Source: Methylococcales bacterium
Lineage (GTDB): Bacteria > Pseudomonadota > Gammaproteobacteria > Methylococcales > Methylomonadaceae
Assembly (NCBI GenBank): GCA_030949405.1
Contig: JAUZSN010000002.1
Coordinates: 1,116,001-1,180,000 of the forward strand
Length of the DNA: 64,000 nt
Reading direction: 5' to 3'
Shown in pieces: positions 1 to 8,919 of the stretch. A program made the translations under genes and the position numbers. The notes below the pieces were generated by a model. That model saw nothing but the letters and a program-made list of their open reading frames with translations, ran no database searches and had not been told where the DNA came from. How positions within the stretch are numbered: the first letter of the stretch is position 1; each line of letters opens with the position of its first letter.

Positions 1-250
1 CACCGTCATAGTCGTTTAAAAGGGTTGAAATAGGGGCTTTCATCTTTTCACAGGTTGCACACCATTTTGCCCAAAAATAAATAAATTTAGGCTTTTGGAG
101 CATAGTCCCTTTTAACGGAGCTTGAGTAATCTGAGGAACACGACCCGATAACGGGTTAAAATTTACAAAAATAGGCGCGACAAATAATAATAAAAAGGCC
201 ATTAAATAGATTAACCCTTCTATTTTTCGAATTTTAAATTTTTTTATCAA
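1..250 (-). CDS. Membrane-anchored thioredoxin-fold protein (ScsD/TlpA-like), 3' end beyond window
   Basis: Only the N-terminal 83 codons are inside the window; the gene continues past base 1. I translated it directly from the minus strand. Reading from a TTG at 248-250 gives a basic start, one hydrophobic segment (around residues 13-27) and then a thioredoxin-like strand with FIYFWAKWCATCEKMK, a WCxxC redox motif. This layout, an N-terminal anchor with a periplasmic thioredoxin domain, is that of ScsD/TlpA-type disulfide oxidoreductases. The TTG overlaps the TGA stop of the upstream 127-residue gene, so the two are probably translationally coupled. The true start could be a nearby in-frame codon. 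The fold is well supported; the exact subfamily is inferred. Confidence 0.7.
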   Translation of the reverse strand, partial: MIKKFKIRKIEGLIYLMAFLLLFVAPIFVNFNPLSGRVPQITQAPLKGTMLQKPKFIYFWAKWCATCEKMKAPISTLLNDYDG

Positions 251-630
251 CGCATTCCCATCCGAGTACGAAACCATTTAAAAATTAAATCAAGCTTATA
301 AGACCAATTATTTTCAATGAGGGGGGTTGAGGATTTTTTTTTAGAATTTTGTAGATGTTTTTTGATAGGCCCTATTAATAACCGTTCGAGCGGGGTTCGT
401 TCTAAATCACGAATAATTCGTTCTAGGGTCTCAATAAATAATCCATAGTGACGATTGAGTTCGCCAATATCATCAATGGAACTATCAATAAATTTTAACG
501 TTAATTCTTGGGCTGAAGCAAGAGCAATCTCAGCGGTTTCTTCGGAGGTACTGTAATCTTCTGCAATTTCCATTAATTGGTCACACGCGATTTGATAGTC
601 TTCTGCGGCAATATCATGAGTAAGCGACAT
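247..630 (-). CDS. Small helical protein of unknown function (127 aa)
   Basis: I do not recognise this family. The 127-residue product has no signal peptide and no membrane segment. The first 80 residues are acidic and look entirely alpha-helical (SEETAEIALASAQELTLKF, then ETLERIIRDLERTPLERLL), and the C-terminus turns basic. An AGGA sequence sits a suitable distance before the ATG at 630. It lies 11 bases after a lipoprotein gene and overlaps the ScsD-like gene that follows, so it belongs to the operon headed by uvrD. A cytosolic partner of the neighbouring lipoproteins is possible but unproven. Confidence 0.65.
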   Translation of the reverse strand: MSLTHDIAAEDYQIACDQLMEIAEDYSTSEETAEIALASAQELTLKFIDSSIDDIGELNRHYGLFIETLERIIRDLERTPLERLLIGPIKKHLQNSKKKSSTPLIENNWSYKLDLIFKWFRTRMGMR

Positions 631-641
631 GGTTTAAATTC

Positions 642-1748
642 CTAATGTTGGGTTTTTTGATAATATAAAAAAGCTTGGCGCATTTTCATTAAAGACATTT
701 CAAAATCATCACCTAGGTCGATATCACGAGCCGTTCCTGTTATGGCGGCTTGCTGCATGACCCTGAGGCTTAAATCCATTTGACCTAATAAACGAACATA
801 GGCGGTTAGCATATCGCTGTACGCTTCTAAAGCAATATTCTGCTGTTCTGCTTGGTCGAGCAGCATAATAATTTGAGTTTTTAGTAAGGTTAATTGTGAA
901 ATGGCTAGGCTGCTTCGTCGCCGACCTTTAGACGATTTTAATCGAATGGGTTTAAATCCGCGCCCTGTTGACGAAACGGCTATTTGCTCTAAACGCAGAT
1001 TTAATTTATCAACCAGCGGGTAAACTTTATAATTTTGCGTTTTGGGTTCAATTTGATTGGCTAATTTTACAAAGGCGGCAATATGCCGACTAATGTTAAC
1101 TCTAAGCTTTTGATAGTGATAGTTATTAATTCCATAGCGTACGCTATAAAATAATTCCGTATCTTTTTTCATACTTGTAATTAATTTTGAACTAATAATC
1201 GGGGAAACGCGTTCAATACTTTTGATGATTTTACGGCGTTCAAAACTTTTTTGTAGTTCACTAAAAATAGCATCTAAAGCCACGGCAAAAGGCGATATTT
1301 TTTTAGCCGTATCCCGTAGACCTTTGACCGATAAGCGCAGTAAATTATCTAATAGATGATTACTTTCGGCCTCAATAGGTTTGCCTTCAATTAATTTTAT
1401 TAACAGGGTGTTATAGGAATCAACCACTTTCCATGATTTCAATCGAATAGCAACGTCATCAATGGCAACGGTTGACATTAATAACTGCTTGCTTTTAAAG
1501 GATACTTTTCGTGGCGATTGAATTTCTTCATGATTCTTAAGTTGTGCCTGTTCCTTTTTAGCGACAGCATAATTAATAATGACCTCTTCACCCACGTTGC
1601 GAACGGCTTTAAAAAGATGTTGATAATCTGAAAATTCGCGCTTAGGAACAACGGAACACGCATTTAGGCAAAAAATGAGGAGTAGCAGGCTCACTTTTCC
1701 AAAAGATAACCCTAAGCGACGATAAGAATCGGTAATGGTTGATAACAT
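642..1748 (-). CDS. Predicted lipoprotein of unknown function (368 aa)
   Basis: The N-terminus is a signal peptide with a lipobox (LLLLIFCLNAC, Cys at about residue 31), so the mature protein should be lipid-anchored in the envelope. The rest is rich in helix-forming residues, with several long amphipathic stretches and a basic Arg/Ser patch near residues 265-280 (KSSKGRRRSS). I recognise no enzyme motif. It starts 8 bases after a 96-residue gene and is preceded by AAGG. It is one of two lipoproteins in the uvrD-led operon; the pairing with two small soluble helical proteins suggests one envelope-associated assembly, which is inference only. Confidence 0.75.
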   Translation of the reverse strand: MLSTITDSYRRLGLSFGKVSLLLLIFCLNACSVVPKREFSDYQHLFKAVRNVGEEVIINYAVAKKEQAQLKNHEEIQSPRKVSFKSKQLLMSTVAIDDVAIRLKSWKVVDSYNTLLIKLIEGKPIEAESNHLLDNLLRLSVKGLRDTAKKISPFAVALDAIFSELQKSFERRKIIKSIERVSPIISSKLITSMKKDTELFYSVRYGINNYHYQKLRVNISRHIAAFVKLANQIEPKTQNYKVYPLVDKLNLRLEQIAVSSTGRGFKPIRLKSSKGRRRSSLAISQLTLLKTQIIMLLDQAEQQNIALEAYSDMLTAYVRLLGQMDLSLRVMQQAAITGTARDIDLGDDFEMSLMKMRQAFLYYQKTQH

Positions 1749-1756
1749 AATAGACC

Positions 1757-2047
1757 TTAACGGTTCAGTGCCTTTTTTATCAGCATCATCCCAAAATCAA
1801 AGGCTTCTACCGTAGATTCTTGGCTTTCTGATCTATTTTTAGTGGCTGAAATTTGATGATCTATTGTCTCCAGTTCGGTTAAATTCACCTTATCTAAGCG
1901 TGATTTTAAATCATTTAAAGCCACACCTTGTAATTGAATAGCCAGCTCATCTATTTCACCGAGCTTAAAGGTTCGATCAGGTTCGGGCATCTTTTGGGCT
2001 AACTGCGTTAACGTCACGATGTTTAATTCAAGTTCATTTTTAGTCAT
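1757..2047 (-). CDS. Small soluble protein of unknown function (96 aa)
   Basis: A 96-residue protein with no signal peptide or membrane segment, predicted largely helical (LNIVTLTQLAQKMPE, LKSRLDKVNLTELETIDHQI). The C-terminus is short and basic. I do not recognise the family. It lies between the two lipoprotein genes with gaps of 10 and 8 bases, which strongly suggests co-transcription. The ribosome binding site is weak (GGGG before the ATG at 2047), so translational coupling to the upstream lipoprotein gene is plausible. Confidence 0.6.
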   Translation of the reverse strand: MTKNELELNIVTLTQLAQKMPEPDRTFKLGEIDELAIQLQGVALNDLKSRLDKVNLTELETIDHQISATKNRSESQESTVEAFDFGMMLIKKALNR

Positions 2048-2057
2048 AATTGCCCCG

Positions 2058-2654
2058 CTATTTTTTCTTTAAAACTGACAATAAAGCTTTTAAACTTTCG
2101 GTGGTTGATTTAATTTTGGGAATATAGGTATTAATCGTTCCTAAGAAACCGCTGACATTAGTATGCCCTGCTGTGGTTTTAAGCAATTTTTCGCCGATTT
2201 TTTCGGACTGAATATAACCATCTAAAATAGTCTGCACTTCTTTTATTTTTGTTAAGTAGCCTTGGAGTTCTAAGGTTTTTTCTTTAATCGCTATAAAATC
2301 GGTTGATAATTTTTCTCGTGCGGTTTCTGCGGTTTTACTCAAGATATCCGCTTGAGCAAAAATTTTTCGTTTAGTTTCAATCCGTTTTTCTCTATCCATA
2401 GTGGGGATCGTTTTGGTCATCAAAGCATTGAGACGATTGACGCTATTTTGTTGATAGCAGGCGATTTTCCCCCCCGCTTCTTCTTTTAAACTTTCAGCCA
2501 CTGAAATAAGGCCTTCCGATTGAACGTTCATCGCCGTTGTTAAAACATCAAGGTATTCAAGTTGTTTAAGTGATAATTGTTTAACTTCAGGCGGTGTGGC
2601 ACACCCTGAGATGATAATAATAAATGATAAAATAAAAAGTTTGTAACGCTTCAT
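2058..2654 (-). CDS. Predicted coiled-coil lipoprotein (198 aa)
   Basis: The first 18 residues form a signal peptide ending in a lipobox (IIIISGC), so the product should be a lipoprotein. The mature part is almost all helical with heptad-like spacing (REKRIETKRKIFAQADILSK, AIKEKTLELQGYLTKIKEVQ), typical of a coiled-coil or helical-bundle envelope protein. No catalytic motif is visible. An AAGGA Shine-Dalgarno precedes the ATG. It starts 30 bases after the uvrD stop and opens the run of unknown genes. Function unknown. Confidence 0.75.
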   Translation of the reverse strand: MKRYKLFILSFIIIISGCATPPEVKQLSLKQLEYLDVLTTAMNVQSEGLISVAESLKEEAGGKIACYQQNSVNRLNALMTKTIPTMDREKRIETKRKIFAQADILSKTAETAREKLSTDFIAIKEKTLELQGYLTKIKEVQTILDGYIQSEKIGEKLLKTTAGHTNVSGFLGTINTYIPKIKSTTESLKALLSVLKKK

Positions 2655-2684
2655 ACGTTTTTTCCTTAGATTAAATTTTCAGTT

Positions 2685-4823
2685 CTAAACACGTTCTAGT
2701 TTAGCATAAGCCAATATGAGCCATTTTAAACTGCCTTTATAAAAGTTAACCTGTACTTTTTCTTGCTTGCCTTCGCCTTCTACTTGAAGAATAACCCCTA
2801 AACCAAATTTAGCATGATTAATTTTTTCACCTACTTTATAACGACTGGTTTGTACAGGGTTAGCGCGGGATTTTTGAACGCCCATTCTGACATCCTGTGT
2901 ACATTCATTAGGAATTTCACGCAAAAATCGTGAGGGACTGGGGTAGGTTTCTTTGCCATAAAGTCGTCGTGATTCAGCATAAGAAATACACAGTTGTTGC
3001 ATTGCGCGGGTAATGCCAACATAACAGAGTCGGCGTTCTTCCTCTAAACGCGCAACGTCATCAATAGATTGGCCTGATGGAAATAACCCCTCTTCAAGCC
3101 CGACCATAAAGACCTGTTTAAATTCTAAACCTTTTGCGGAATGCAGCGTCATTAACTGAATACAGTCATCCGCATCGGCCCCGTGCATTTCACCCGCTTC
3201 CAGTGTTGCATGGGTAAGAAACATCACCAAATCACTTAAAGTCTCGTCATCCTCACGCGGGTAATCAAAGCCACGGGCGGCATTAACAAGTTCTTCTAAG
3301 TTTTCAATGCGTGCTTCACCACGATCGTCTTTTTCTTTTTTATAAAAATCAATTAACCCACTTTTTTCACCGACTAATTTAACTTGTTCAAAAAGTTCTT
3401 GTGTTTCAGTTTCGGTGTGTAAATCATTAATTAATTGCCTGAATTTTTTTAGTGCGTTGGCGGCACGAGGGGAAAAAAAATCAGCGTCTAATAGTTGCTC
3501 ACTGGCTTGCCATAAAGAGATTTGTTGACTCCGTGCTAAGTCACGAAGATTGTCTAATGTTCGCATTCCAATCCCGCGTGTCGGCATATTAACGACGCGC
3601 TCAAAAGAGGGGTCATCATCACGATTGGATAATAAACGCAGATAAGCCAGCGCGTTTTTAATTTCAGTCCGCTCAAAAAATCGTAATCCGCCATAGACAC
3701 GATAAGGAATCCCTGTGGTCATTAAGCGTTCTTCAAATTGTCGTGACTGGGCATTCGAGCGGTATAAAATGGCCACATCTTTTTTTAAACCGCCTTTTTC
3801 CTGCCATTGTTTTATCCGATCAACAACAAAATAGGCTTCATCCTGTTCATTAAACGCGGAATATAAGGAAATTAAATCGCCCTGCCCACTGCTTGTCCAT
3901 AACTGTTTGCCCATTCGATTGTTGTTATAGGCAATTAAGGTATTCGCTGCTTGTAAAATATACCCGGTCGAACGGTAATTTTGTTCTAAACGAATTAAAT
4001 CATGTGTAGGGTAGTGATCTTGAAAGCTTAAAATATTGGCTATTTTCGCACCGCGCCAGCCATAAATGGATTGATCGTCATCGCCGACAATAAATAAATT
4101 TTCCTGACCTTCGGTTAATAATCGTAGCCACGCATATTGAACGGTATTGGTATCTTGAAATTCATCCACATGAACCTGTCGAAAACGGCGTTGATAAAAG
4201 GTTAATAAAGCGGCATTATCACGCAGCAATTCGTGCGCTCTGAGGAGTAATTCAGCAAAATCCACTAAACCTGATCGGTTACAACTCACCTCATAGGCTT
4301 TATAAATTTTTAGCATTTGATGGAGGAAAAAATCGTCATTATCGCTAATATGTGCCGCTCTTAAGCCTTCATCCTTCTGAGCATTAATAAACCTTTGTAT
4401 TTGCTTGGGCGGCCATTTTTTATCATCAATTTCTAAGGATTTTAATAACCGCTTAATCATTCTTAATTGATCACTGGAATCCATGACCTGAAAGGCATCA
4501 GGTAACTGTGCTTCATGAGCATGACGGCGTAAAATGCGATGCGCTAACCCATGAAATGTACCAATCCACATGGATTGTGTCGGCATTTTTAACAGGGCTT
4601 CAATGCGCTCACGCATTTCCTTGGCGGCTTTATTGGTAAAGGTTACGGCCAGTAAACTATGCGGTGACAAACCCTCTACTTGTATTTGCCAAGCAATGCG
4701 GTGGACTAGAACACGCGTTTTACCACTGCCAGCCCCTGCTAAAATTAGCATCGGCTTGGAAGGGGCGGTAACGGCTAAGCGTTGCGCGTCATTTAAAGTG
4801 TTGATTAGAAAAGAGACATCCAT
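2685..4823 (-). CDS. uvrD: DNA helicase II (UvrD)
   Basis: A 712-residue superfamily 1 helicase, close to the 720 residues of E. coli UvrD. It unwinds DNA 3' to 5' in nucleotide excision and mismatch repair. Visible motifs in order: Walker A GAGSGKT (residues 30-36), motif Ia TFTNKAAKEM, motif II VDEFQDTN, motif III GDDDQSIYGWRGA, motif IV QNYRSTGYIL, motif V TLHSAKGLEFK and motif VI YVGITRAM. The C-terminus (KINHAKFGLGVILQVEGEG) matches the UvrD/PcrA Tudor-like tail, which argues for UvrD over Rep. It is divergent from the DUF2892 gene at 4936 and leads a run of five closely spaced genes unrelated to repair. Confidence 0.95.
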   Translation of the reverse strand: MDVSFLINTLNDAQRLAVTAPSKPMLILAGAGSGKTRVLVHRIAWQIQVEGLSPHSLLAVTFTNKAAKEMRERIEALLKMPTQSMWIGTFHGLAHRILRRHAHEAQLPDAFQVMDSSDQLRMIKRLLKSLEIDDKKWPPKQIQRFINAQKDEGLRAAHISDNDDFFLHQMLKIYKAYEVSCNRSGLVDFAELLLRAHELLRDNAALLTFYQRRFRQVHVDEFQDTNTVQYAWLRLLTEGQENLFIVGDDDQSIYGWRGAKIANILSFQDHYPTHDLIRLEQNYRSTGYILQAANTLIAYNNNRMGKQLWTSSGQGDLISLYSAFNEQDEAYFVVDRIKQWQEKGGLKKDVAILYRSNAQSRQFEERLMTTGIPYRVYGGLRFFERTEIKNALAYLRLLSNRDDDPSFERVVNMPTRGIGMRTLDNLRDLARSQQISLWQASEQLLDADFFSPRAANALKKFRQLINDLHTETETQELFEQVKLVGEKSGLIDFYKKEKDDRGEARIENLEELVNAARGFDYPREDDETLSDLVMFLTHATLEAGEMHGADADDCIQLMTLHSAKGLEFKQVFMVGLEEGLFPSGQSIDDVARLEEERRLCYVGITRAMQQLCISYAESRRLYGKETYPSPSRFLREIPNECTQDVRMGVQKSRANPVQTSRYKVGEKINHAKFGLGVILQVEGEGKQEKVQVNFYKGSLKWLILAYAKLERV

Positions 4824-4833
4824 TTTTTATCAC

Positions 4834-4861
4834 TTGCACATTTTTTTTAGCTGTGTATTAT
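4834..4861 (+). promoter_or_regulatory. Candidate sigma-70 promoter for the DUF2892 gene
   Basis: TTGCAC at 4834-4839 and TATTAT at 4856-4861 are separated by 16 bases in the divergent intergenic region between uvrD and the gene at 4936. The predicted transcript start would leave a leader of about 70 bases. Assigned by eye from consensus match only. Confidence 0.4.
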
Positions 4862-4935
4862 TGAGTAACTTAAATTATGAAGTCCCATTATATAGGGAAT
4901 CTTTATCAACAATTAACATTAAAAGAGGTTTTAGG

Positions 4936-5178
4936 ATGAATTTTGATTATAAACGTTTGATTAAATTTGAACTTAACATAAGTAATAAAGAAAAAACAAT
5001 TCGTATGGGTGTGGGAGGCGCATTGATTTTGGTTTCCTTATTTTTAGCCAAAGTTTTATTATTACTGGTCGGGTTAATCCTTATTACGTCAGGTTATATT
5101 GGTTGGTGTCCTGCTTATTCTGCTTTTCATAAAAATACACGTCCTGCGAGTGAAAATGATGAATCGTCTACGGAATAA
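4936..5178 (+). CDS. Small inner-membrane protein, DUF2892/YgaP-like
   Basis: An 80-residue protein with a KEKTIRMGVGGALIL entry, two closely packed hydrophobic segments (about residues 25-41 and 42-56) and the ending GWCPAYSAF. This is the usual pattern of the DUF2892 family, the membrane module also found at the C-terminus of YgaP-type rhodanese proteins. I chose the ATG at 4936, with AGAGG upstream, because an in-frame extension further 5' runs antisense into uvrD and has no family match. The gene stands alone. Its role is not established in the family. Confidence 0.8.
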   Translation: MNFDYKRLIKFELNISNKEKTIRMGVGGALILVSLFLAKVLLLLVGLILITSGYIGWCPAYSAFHKNTRPASENDESSTE

Positions 5179-5259
5179 CGATTTTTCTTAAAAGGTAGCG
5201 ATATTCCTGTCGTTGAAATTTAATTTTTTTAATGACGTTAAATTTTATTATGGGTCGCC

Positions 5260-5286
5260 GTATAGAGTGGAAATTCCACCCTATAC
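5260..5286. repeat. Inverted repeat upstream of the UPF0016 gene
   Basis: GTATAGAGTGGAA and TTCCACCCTATAC form a 12-bp stem with one mismatch and a minimal loop. No T-tract follows, so it is not a normal terminator. It sits in the 214-base gap before the manganese-exporter-like gene and may be a dispersed repeat or a leader structure. Confidence 0.6.
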
Positions 5287-5392
5287 AAGGTAATATTTTA
5301 GGGCGTATTTCACCTTTTAAAAGATCATTAACCCCGATAGAAGAAGGGATTCTCTTTAGCCTTCAATCTAAAATAACCTGAGTTTTTTAATT

Positions 5393-6028
5393 GTGACATT
5401 CGATTTTTTACCGATCGCCATTCAGCCCTTTTTTATGGGGAATTTAGCGGACGTTACCACAACAGCGAGTACGAGTTACGCGCTTATTTTAGCCGCAGAA
5501 ATGGGAGATAAAAGCCAATTAGTATGTATGGCATTAGCCTCACGATACCGTGCTTTTCCCGTTCTATTGGGGGCAATCATAGCATTTGCACTATTAAATA
5601 CCTTAGCGGTTGTTTTTGGTGTGGCGATTGCGAGTTGGTTTCCTAGCTATATTATCTCTGCGACAGTCGCGGTATTATTTTTCTTTTTTGGGTTGCATTC
5701 GTTGGTTATTGACGCGGATGATGACGATGAAATCATTGAAAAAAAAGGGGCTAATCTTTTTTTTAGTACTTTTTTATTGATTACGTTGGCAGAATTGGGC
5801 GATAAAACTCAATTAGCGGTGGTGGCATTAAGCAGTAGCACATTACCCGTGGCTGTTTGGTTAGGGGCAACGGCCGCTTTAGCAACGACATCAGCTTTAG
5901 GCGTTTTAGCAGGACGAACTATTTTGCAAAAAATCCCAATGACTTTGCTGCATCGCTTTAGTGGCAGCCTCTTTTTAATTTTCGCATTGGTTGCCGCTTA
6001 TAATAGCTATTTGAATTACACGGTTTGA
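5393..6028 (+). CDS. UPF0016/GDT1 (TMEM165) family cation transporter, probable Mn exporter
   Basis: An integral membrane protein of about 200 residues made of two repeats, each with the family's acidic signature: AEMGDKSQLVCMAL near residue 34 and AELGDKTQLAVVAL near residue 139. About six hydrophobic segments surround them, and an acidic cytoplasmic loop (DADDDDE, near residue 105) separates the halves. Characterised relatives (GDT1, MneA-type proteins) move Mn2+ or Ca2+, so manganese export is the best guess. The given start is GTG at 5393; an in-frame ATG at 5435 (MGNLADVTTT) is an equally good start, and neither has a strong ribosome site. I looked for a yybP-ykoY manganese riboswitch upstream and did not see one. 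Confidence 0.85.
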   Translation: MTFDFLPIAIQPFFMGNLADVTTTASTSYALILAAEMGDKSQLVCMALASRYRAFPVLLGAIIAFALLNTLAVVFGVAIASWFPSYIISATVAVLFFFFGLHSLVIDADDDDEIIEKKGANLFFSTFLLITLAELGDKTQLAVVALSSSTLPVAVWLGATAALATTSALGVLAGRTILQKIPMTLLHRFSGSLFLIFALVAAYNSYLNYTV

Positions 6029-6036
6029 GACTCAAT

Positions 6037-6055
6037 GTTAGGTATTAATCCTAAC
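6037..6055. repeat. Small hairpin between the UPF0016 gene and guaA
   Basis: GTTAGG and CCTAAC pair around a 7-base loop, just after the stop codon of the transporter gene. There is no T-run, so at most it is a weak terminator. A second small stem (TTGTAT/ATACAA, about 6089-6109) lies in the guaA leader. Confidence 0.4.
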
Positions 6056-6141
6056 CCATTAAACCAATCCCCTAGAACATTAAAGCGGTTGTATTGTTAT
6101 GGATACAACTCAGGTCTATATTTCACTAATAAACGCACACT

Positions 6142-7722
6142 ATGAACTCAACAAACATTCATTCCCATAAAATTTTGATTCTTGATTTTGGCTCTCAATA
6201 TACTCAGCTTATTGCGCGGCGAGTACGTGAGTGTGGAGTTTATTGCGAAATTTATTCGTGTGAAACCTCTGCTGAAGCAATTCAAAAATTTTCACCCAAA
6301 GGGATTATTTTATCGGGCGGGCCTGAAACGGTTACCAGTGATAATACGCCAAGAGCCAACCCTGTTGTTTTTGAAATGGGGATTCCTGTCTTAGGGATTT
6401 GTTATGGAATGCAAACCATGACCGAGCAATTAGGGGGAAAGGTTGAAAGTTCAGATCATCGAGAATTTGGTTTTGCCCAAATTCGAGCGCGAGGACATGC
6501 ACAATTATTAAATAATATTGAAGATTTAGTGACCTCAGAAGGACATGGTTTATTGGATGTTTGGATGAGTCATGGTGATCGTGTGGTCGATTTACCCGAA
6601 GGCTTTAAATTAATTGCAAGTTCTGAGGGCGCACCGATTGCAGGGATTGCGAATGAAGATAAACATTTTTATGGGTTACAGTTTCACCCCGAAGTCACGC
6701 ATACCAAGCAAGGTCATGCTATTTTATCCCGCTTTGTTAATGAAATTTGCGGCTGTGATTCATTATGGACCGCTGATAATATCATCAAAGAAAGTATTCA
6801 AGCGGTTCGTAAACAAGTGGGTAATGAACAAGTTATCTTAGGTTTATCGGGCGGAGTGGATTCATCGGTGGTGGCGGCCTTATTACACCAAGCCATTGGC
6901 GAACAATTAATCTGTGTATTTGTCGATACAGGATTGTTACGTTTAAACGAAGGCGATCAAGTGATGGCGACCTTTGCGGCCCACATGGGGGTTAAGGTTA
7001 TTCGAGTTAATGCTGAACCGCGTTATTTATCGGCTTTGGTCGGGGTGACGGATCCTGAGAAAAAACGTAAAATTATTGGGAATCTTTTCATTGAAATTTT
7101 TGATGAAGAAGCCAATAAATTAACAGACGCTAAATGGTTAGCCCAAGGAACGATTTACCCCGATGTGATTGAGTCGGCAGGGGCTAAAACAGGAAAGGCT
7201 CATTTAATTAAATCTCATCATAATGTGGGCGGCTTGCCTGATGACATGACGTTAAAATTAGTCGAACCTTTGCGTGAACTGTTTAAGGATGAGGTGCGTA
7301 AATTAGGATTAGAATTGGGGTTACCTGCGAATATGGTTTTTCGTCATCCGTTTCCAGGGCCAGGTTTAGGGGTGCGAATTTTAGGCGAGATTAAAAAATC
7401 GTATGCGGATTTATTGCGACAAGCCGATGCTATTTTTATTGAAGAACTTTATAAGCATGATTTATATGATAAAGTTAGTCAGGCTTTTGCGGTTTTCTTG
7501 CCGATTAAATCGGTCGGTGTGATGGGGGATGGACGGCGTTATGATTATGTCATTGCGATTCGAGCGGTAGAAACCATTGATTTTATGACAGCACGCTGGG
7601 CGCATTTACCTTATGATTTTTTAGACATTATTTCCAGACGTATTATTAATGAAGTATCGGGAATTTCACGGGTTACTTATGATATTTCAGGCAAACCCCC
7701 CGCGACGATTGAATGGGAATAA
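6142..7722 (+). CDS. guaA: GMP synthase (glutamine-hydrolysing)
   Basis: This 526-residue protein converts XMP, ATP and glutamine to GMP in the cytosol. The N-terminal class I amidotransferase has [16 protein letters not shown], the nucleophile Cys in GICYGMQ and the His-Glu in FHPEVTHT. The ATP pyrophosphatase domain has the PP-loop LSGGVDSSV near residue 234. The C-terminal dimerisation domain includes [15 protein letters not shown] and ends in [10 protein letters not shown], which is the family's canonical end. Length matches E. coli GuaA (525). guaB, its usual operon partner, is not adjacent; the flanking genes are unrelated, so it is probably transcribed alone. Confidence 0.97.
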   Translation: MNSTNIHSHKILILDFGSQYTQLIARRVRECGVYCEIYSCETSAEAIQKFSPKGIILSGGPETVTSDNTPRANPVVFEMGIPVLGICYGMQTMTEQLGGKVESSDHREFGFAQIRARGHAQLLNNIEDLVTSEGHGLLDVWMSHGDRVVDLPEGFKLIASSEGAPIAGIANEDKHFYGLQFHPEVTHTKQGHAILSRFVNEICGCDSLWTADNIIKESIQAVRKQVGNEQVILGLSGGVDSSVVAALLHQAIGEQLICVFVDTGLLRLNEGDQVMATFAAHMGVKVIRVNAEPRYLSALVGVTDPEKKRKIIGNLFIEIFDEEANKLTDAKWLAQGTIYPDVIESAGAKTGKAHLIKSHHNVGGLPDDMTLKLVEPLRELFKDEVRKLGLELGLPANMVFRHPFPGPGLGVRILGEIKKSYADLLRQADAIFIEELYKHDLYDKVSQAFAVFLPIKSVGVMGDGRRYDYVIAIRAVETIDFMTARWAHLPYDFLDIISRRIINEVSGISRVTYDISGKPPATIEWE

Positions 7723-8118
7723 ATAAAGGCTTAGAAATGAGCCTTGCGGGGGATTATGAATTATCAGAAACGGTTAATGGTATGATAGTGATAAGTTTTC
7801 GTGAGTCTGTATCCCCTCGCTTATAGTATACAAATATAAACAGCGTGTTGAAAATCAAGAGGCCCCCGATGTATAGACCTTAGTTGCTATATTAGTTGCC
7901 AGGGGGCTGAGTCAAAAAAAACAGGCCATTTAGAGGTTATTTATTGTTGGCTGAATAGGAAGTTTTATTATTTTAGACTGTAATGGTTAGGGTATTAGCC
8001 CTGATTACGCCTCATCACACAATGATGTTTATAGCCTTTTTAAATGCTTAAAAGGCTAAAAAATATAATAAAAACAGAATTACATTTATAATATTAACAA
8101 ATGTACCGAGATATCTTT
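7723..8118. other. Long intergenic region between guaA and a secreted-protein gene
   Basis: About 396 bases without a convincing gene. It holds a stem AAGGCT/AGCCTT at 7726-7745 just after guaA (no T-tract), a GGCCCCC/GGGGGCT pairing at about 7861-7908, and a stem AGCCTTTT/AAAAGGCT at 8033-8057 followed by A-rich sequence. TATAAT at 8064-8069 could be a -10 box for the next gene, but no good -35 is visible. Short translated snippets around 7850-7990 look faintly like a decayed coding region, but all frames carry stops. Confidence 0.5.
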
Positions 8119-8919
8119 ATGAAAAAAACAATCGCCTCGCTACTCTTTAGCACTGCTTTAGTGATTAGTTTTAATAGTTTTGCTGATGAAGTTTGGAATA
8201 GTAATCATGGTAAAGTTATCTATTCAGAAGATTCAGGTACCACCGCATTGTGGCAATATAATGATAATGGTCGTGATGGAGGGATTATCTATATTGAAAA
8301 TTTAGCGGGGGTTTATAATAACCGAGGCTCTTATGAGGGCTATTGGGCGCAAGATAACGGTGATGTTCCTTGTGAGACCGAGCGCGGGGGCGTTAACGGT
8401 AGAACGACGACTTACTGGGGCTATTTTCATATTAATTTTATTGATAAGGATTTCCCCTCCCATTGGAAAGCCCTCTGGGGGAACTGTGAGGGTGATTTAA
8501 CCAAAGAGTGGAATGGAACGCCTGTAACGTCGGTTAATACACCAAAAGGGGACGAAACCTTAGATGATGCGAGTGAAATTATTCGCTTTGCTAAGGGAGC
8601 AAGTTCTGCGGCCTATAAAAAAAATATGCTTAAAGGTAAAAGCCACTATTATTATTTTACGGCGCGTGAGGGGCAAATGTTAAATCTTGATTTAGCCTCA
8701 CAAGAAAATAATGCGACCTTTTCAATTTATAAACCTTTTTATCGACTCACCGAGGCCGATGACGTTGTTGAAGTGAAAGGGGAAATTTTAAATGGTAAAA
8801 AATCCGCCTATCAAATGAAACATTGGTTAGGTGAAGTGCCTATTTCAGGGCAGTATTTAATAGTTATTGAGGGTTCACGCGGGAATGTGGCCTATAACTT
8901 ACAAATTTTCATTAAATAA
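8119..8919 (+). CDS. Secreted protein with a C-terminal PPC-like domain
   Basis: A 266-residue protein beginning with a signal peptide (MKKTIASLLFSTALVISFNS, cleavage near FADE), so exported. Residues about 30-140 are rich in Trp, Gly and Asn with two Cys (DVPCETE, GNCEGDL) that could form a disulfide. I do not recognise this part. The last 100 residues (KNMLKGKSHYYYFTAREGQM, then GQYLIVIEGSRGNVAYNLQI) resemble the bacterial pre-peptidase C-terminal (PPC) beta-sandwich found on secreted enzymes and on inhibitor-like proteins. I chose ATG 8119 over ATG 8101 because it begins the signal peptide. No protease motif is present. The stop codon abuts the sdhE start. Confidence 0.75.
   Translation: MKKTIASLLFSTALVISFNSFADEVWNSNHGKVIYSEDSGTTALWQYNDNGRDGGIIYIENLAGVYNNRGSYEGYWAQDNGDVPCETERGGVNGRTTTYWGYFHINFIDKDFPSHWKALWGNCEGDLTKEWNGTPVTSVNTPKGDETLDDASEIIRFAKGASSAAYKKNMLKGKSHYYYFTAREGQMLNLDLASQENNATFSIYKPFYRLTEADDVVEVKGEILNGKKSAYQMKHWLGEVPISGQYLIVIEGSRGNVAYNLQIFIK

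Noticed and set aside
4570-4935. Long N-terminal extension of the DUF2892 gene
   Set aside because: It is antisense to the conserved N-terminus of uvrD and unlike the DUF2892 family; ATG 4936 has a ribosome site.
5179-5392. yybP-ykoY manganese riboswitch before the UPF0016 gene
   Set aside because: I looked for the conserved GGGGAGTA and matching loop segments and saw neither; only a simple inverted repeat is present.
7850-7990. Remnant of an IS4-type transposase C-terminus
   Set aside because: Short stretches look suggestive, but every frame has stops and no diagnostic motif is left.
8033-8057. Intrinsic terminator in the guaA downstream region
   Set aside because: The stem is good but is followed by As, not Ts, on the plus strand, and no T-run follows on the minus strand.
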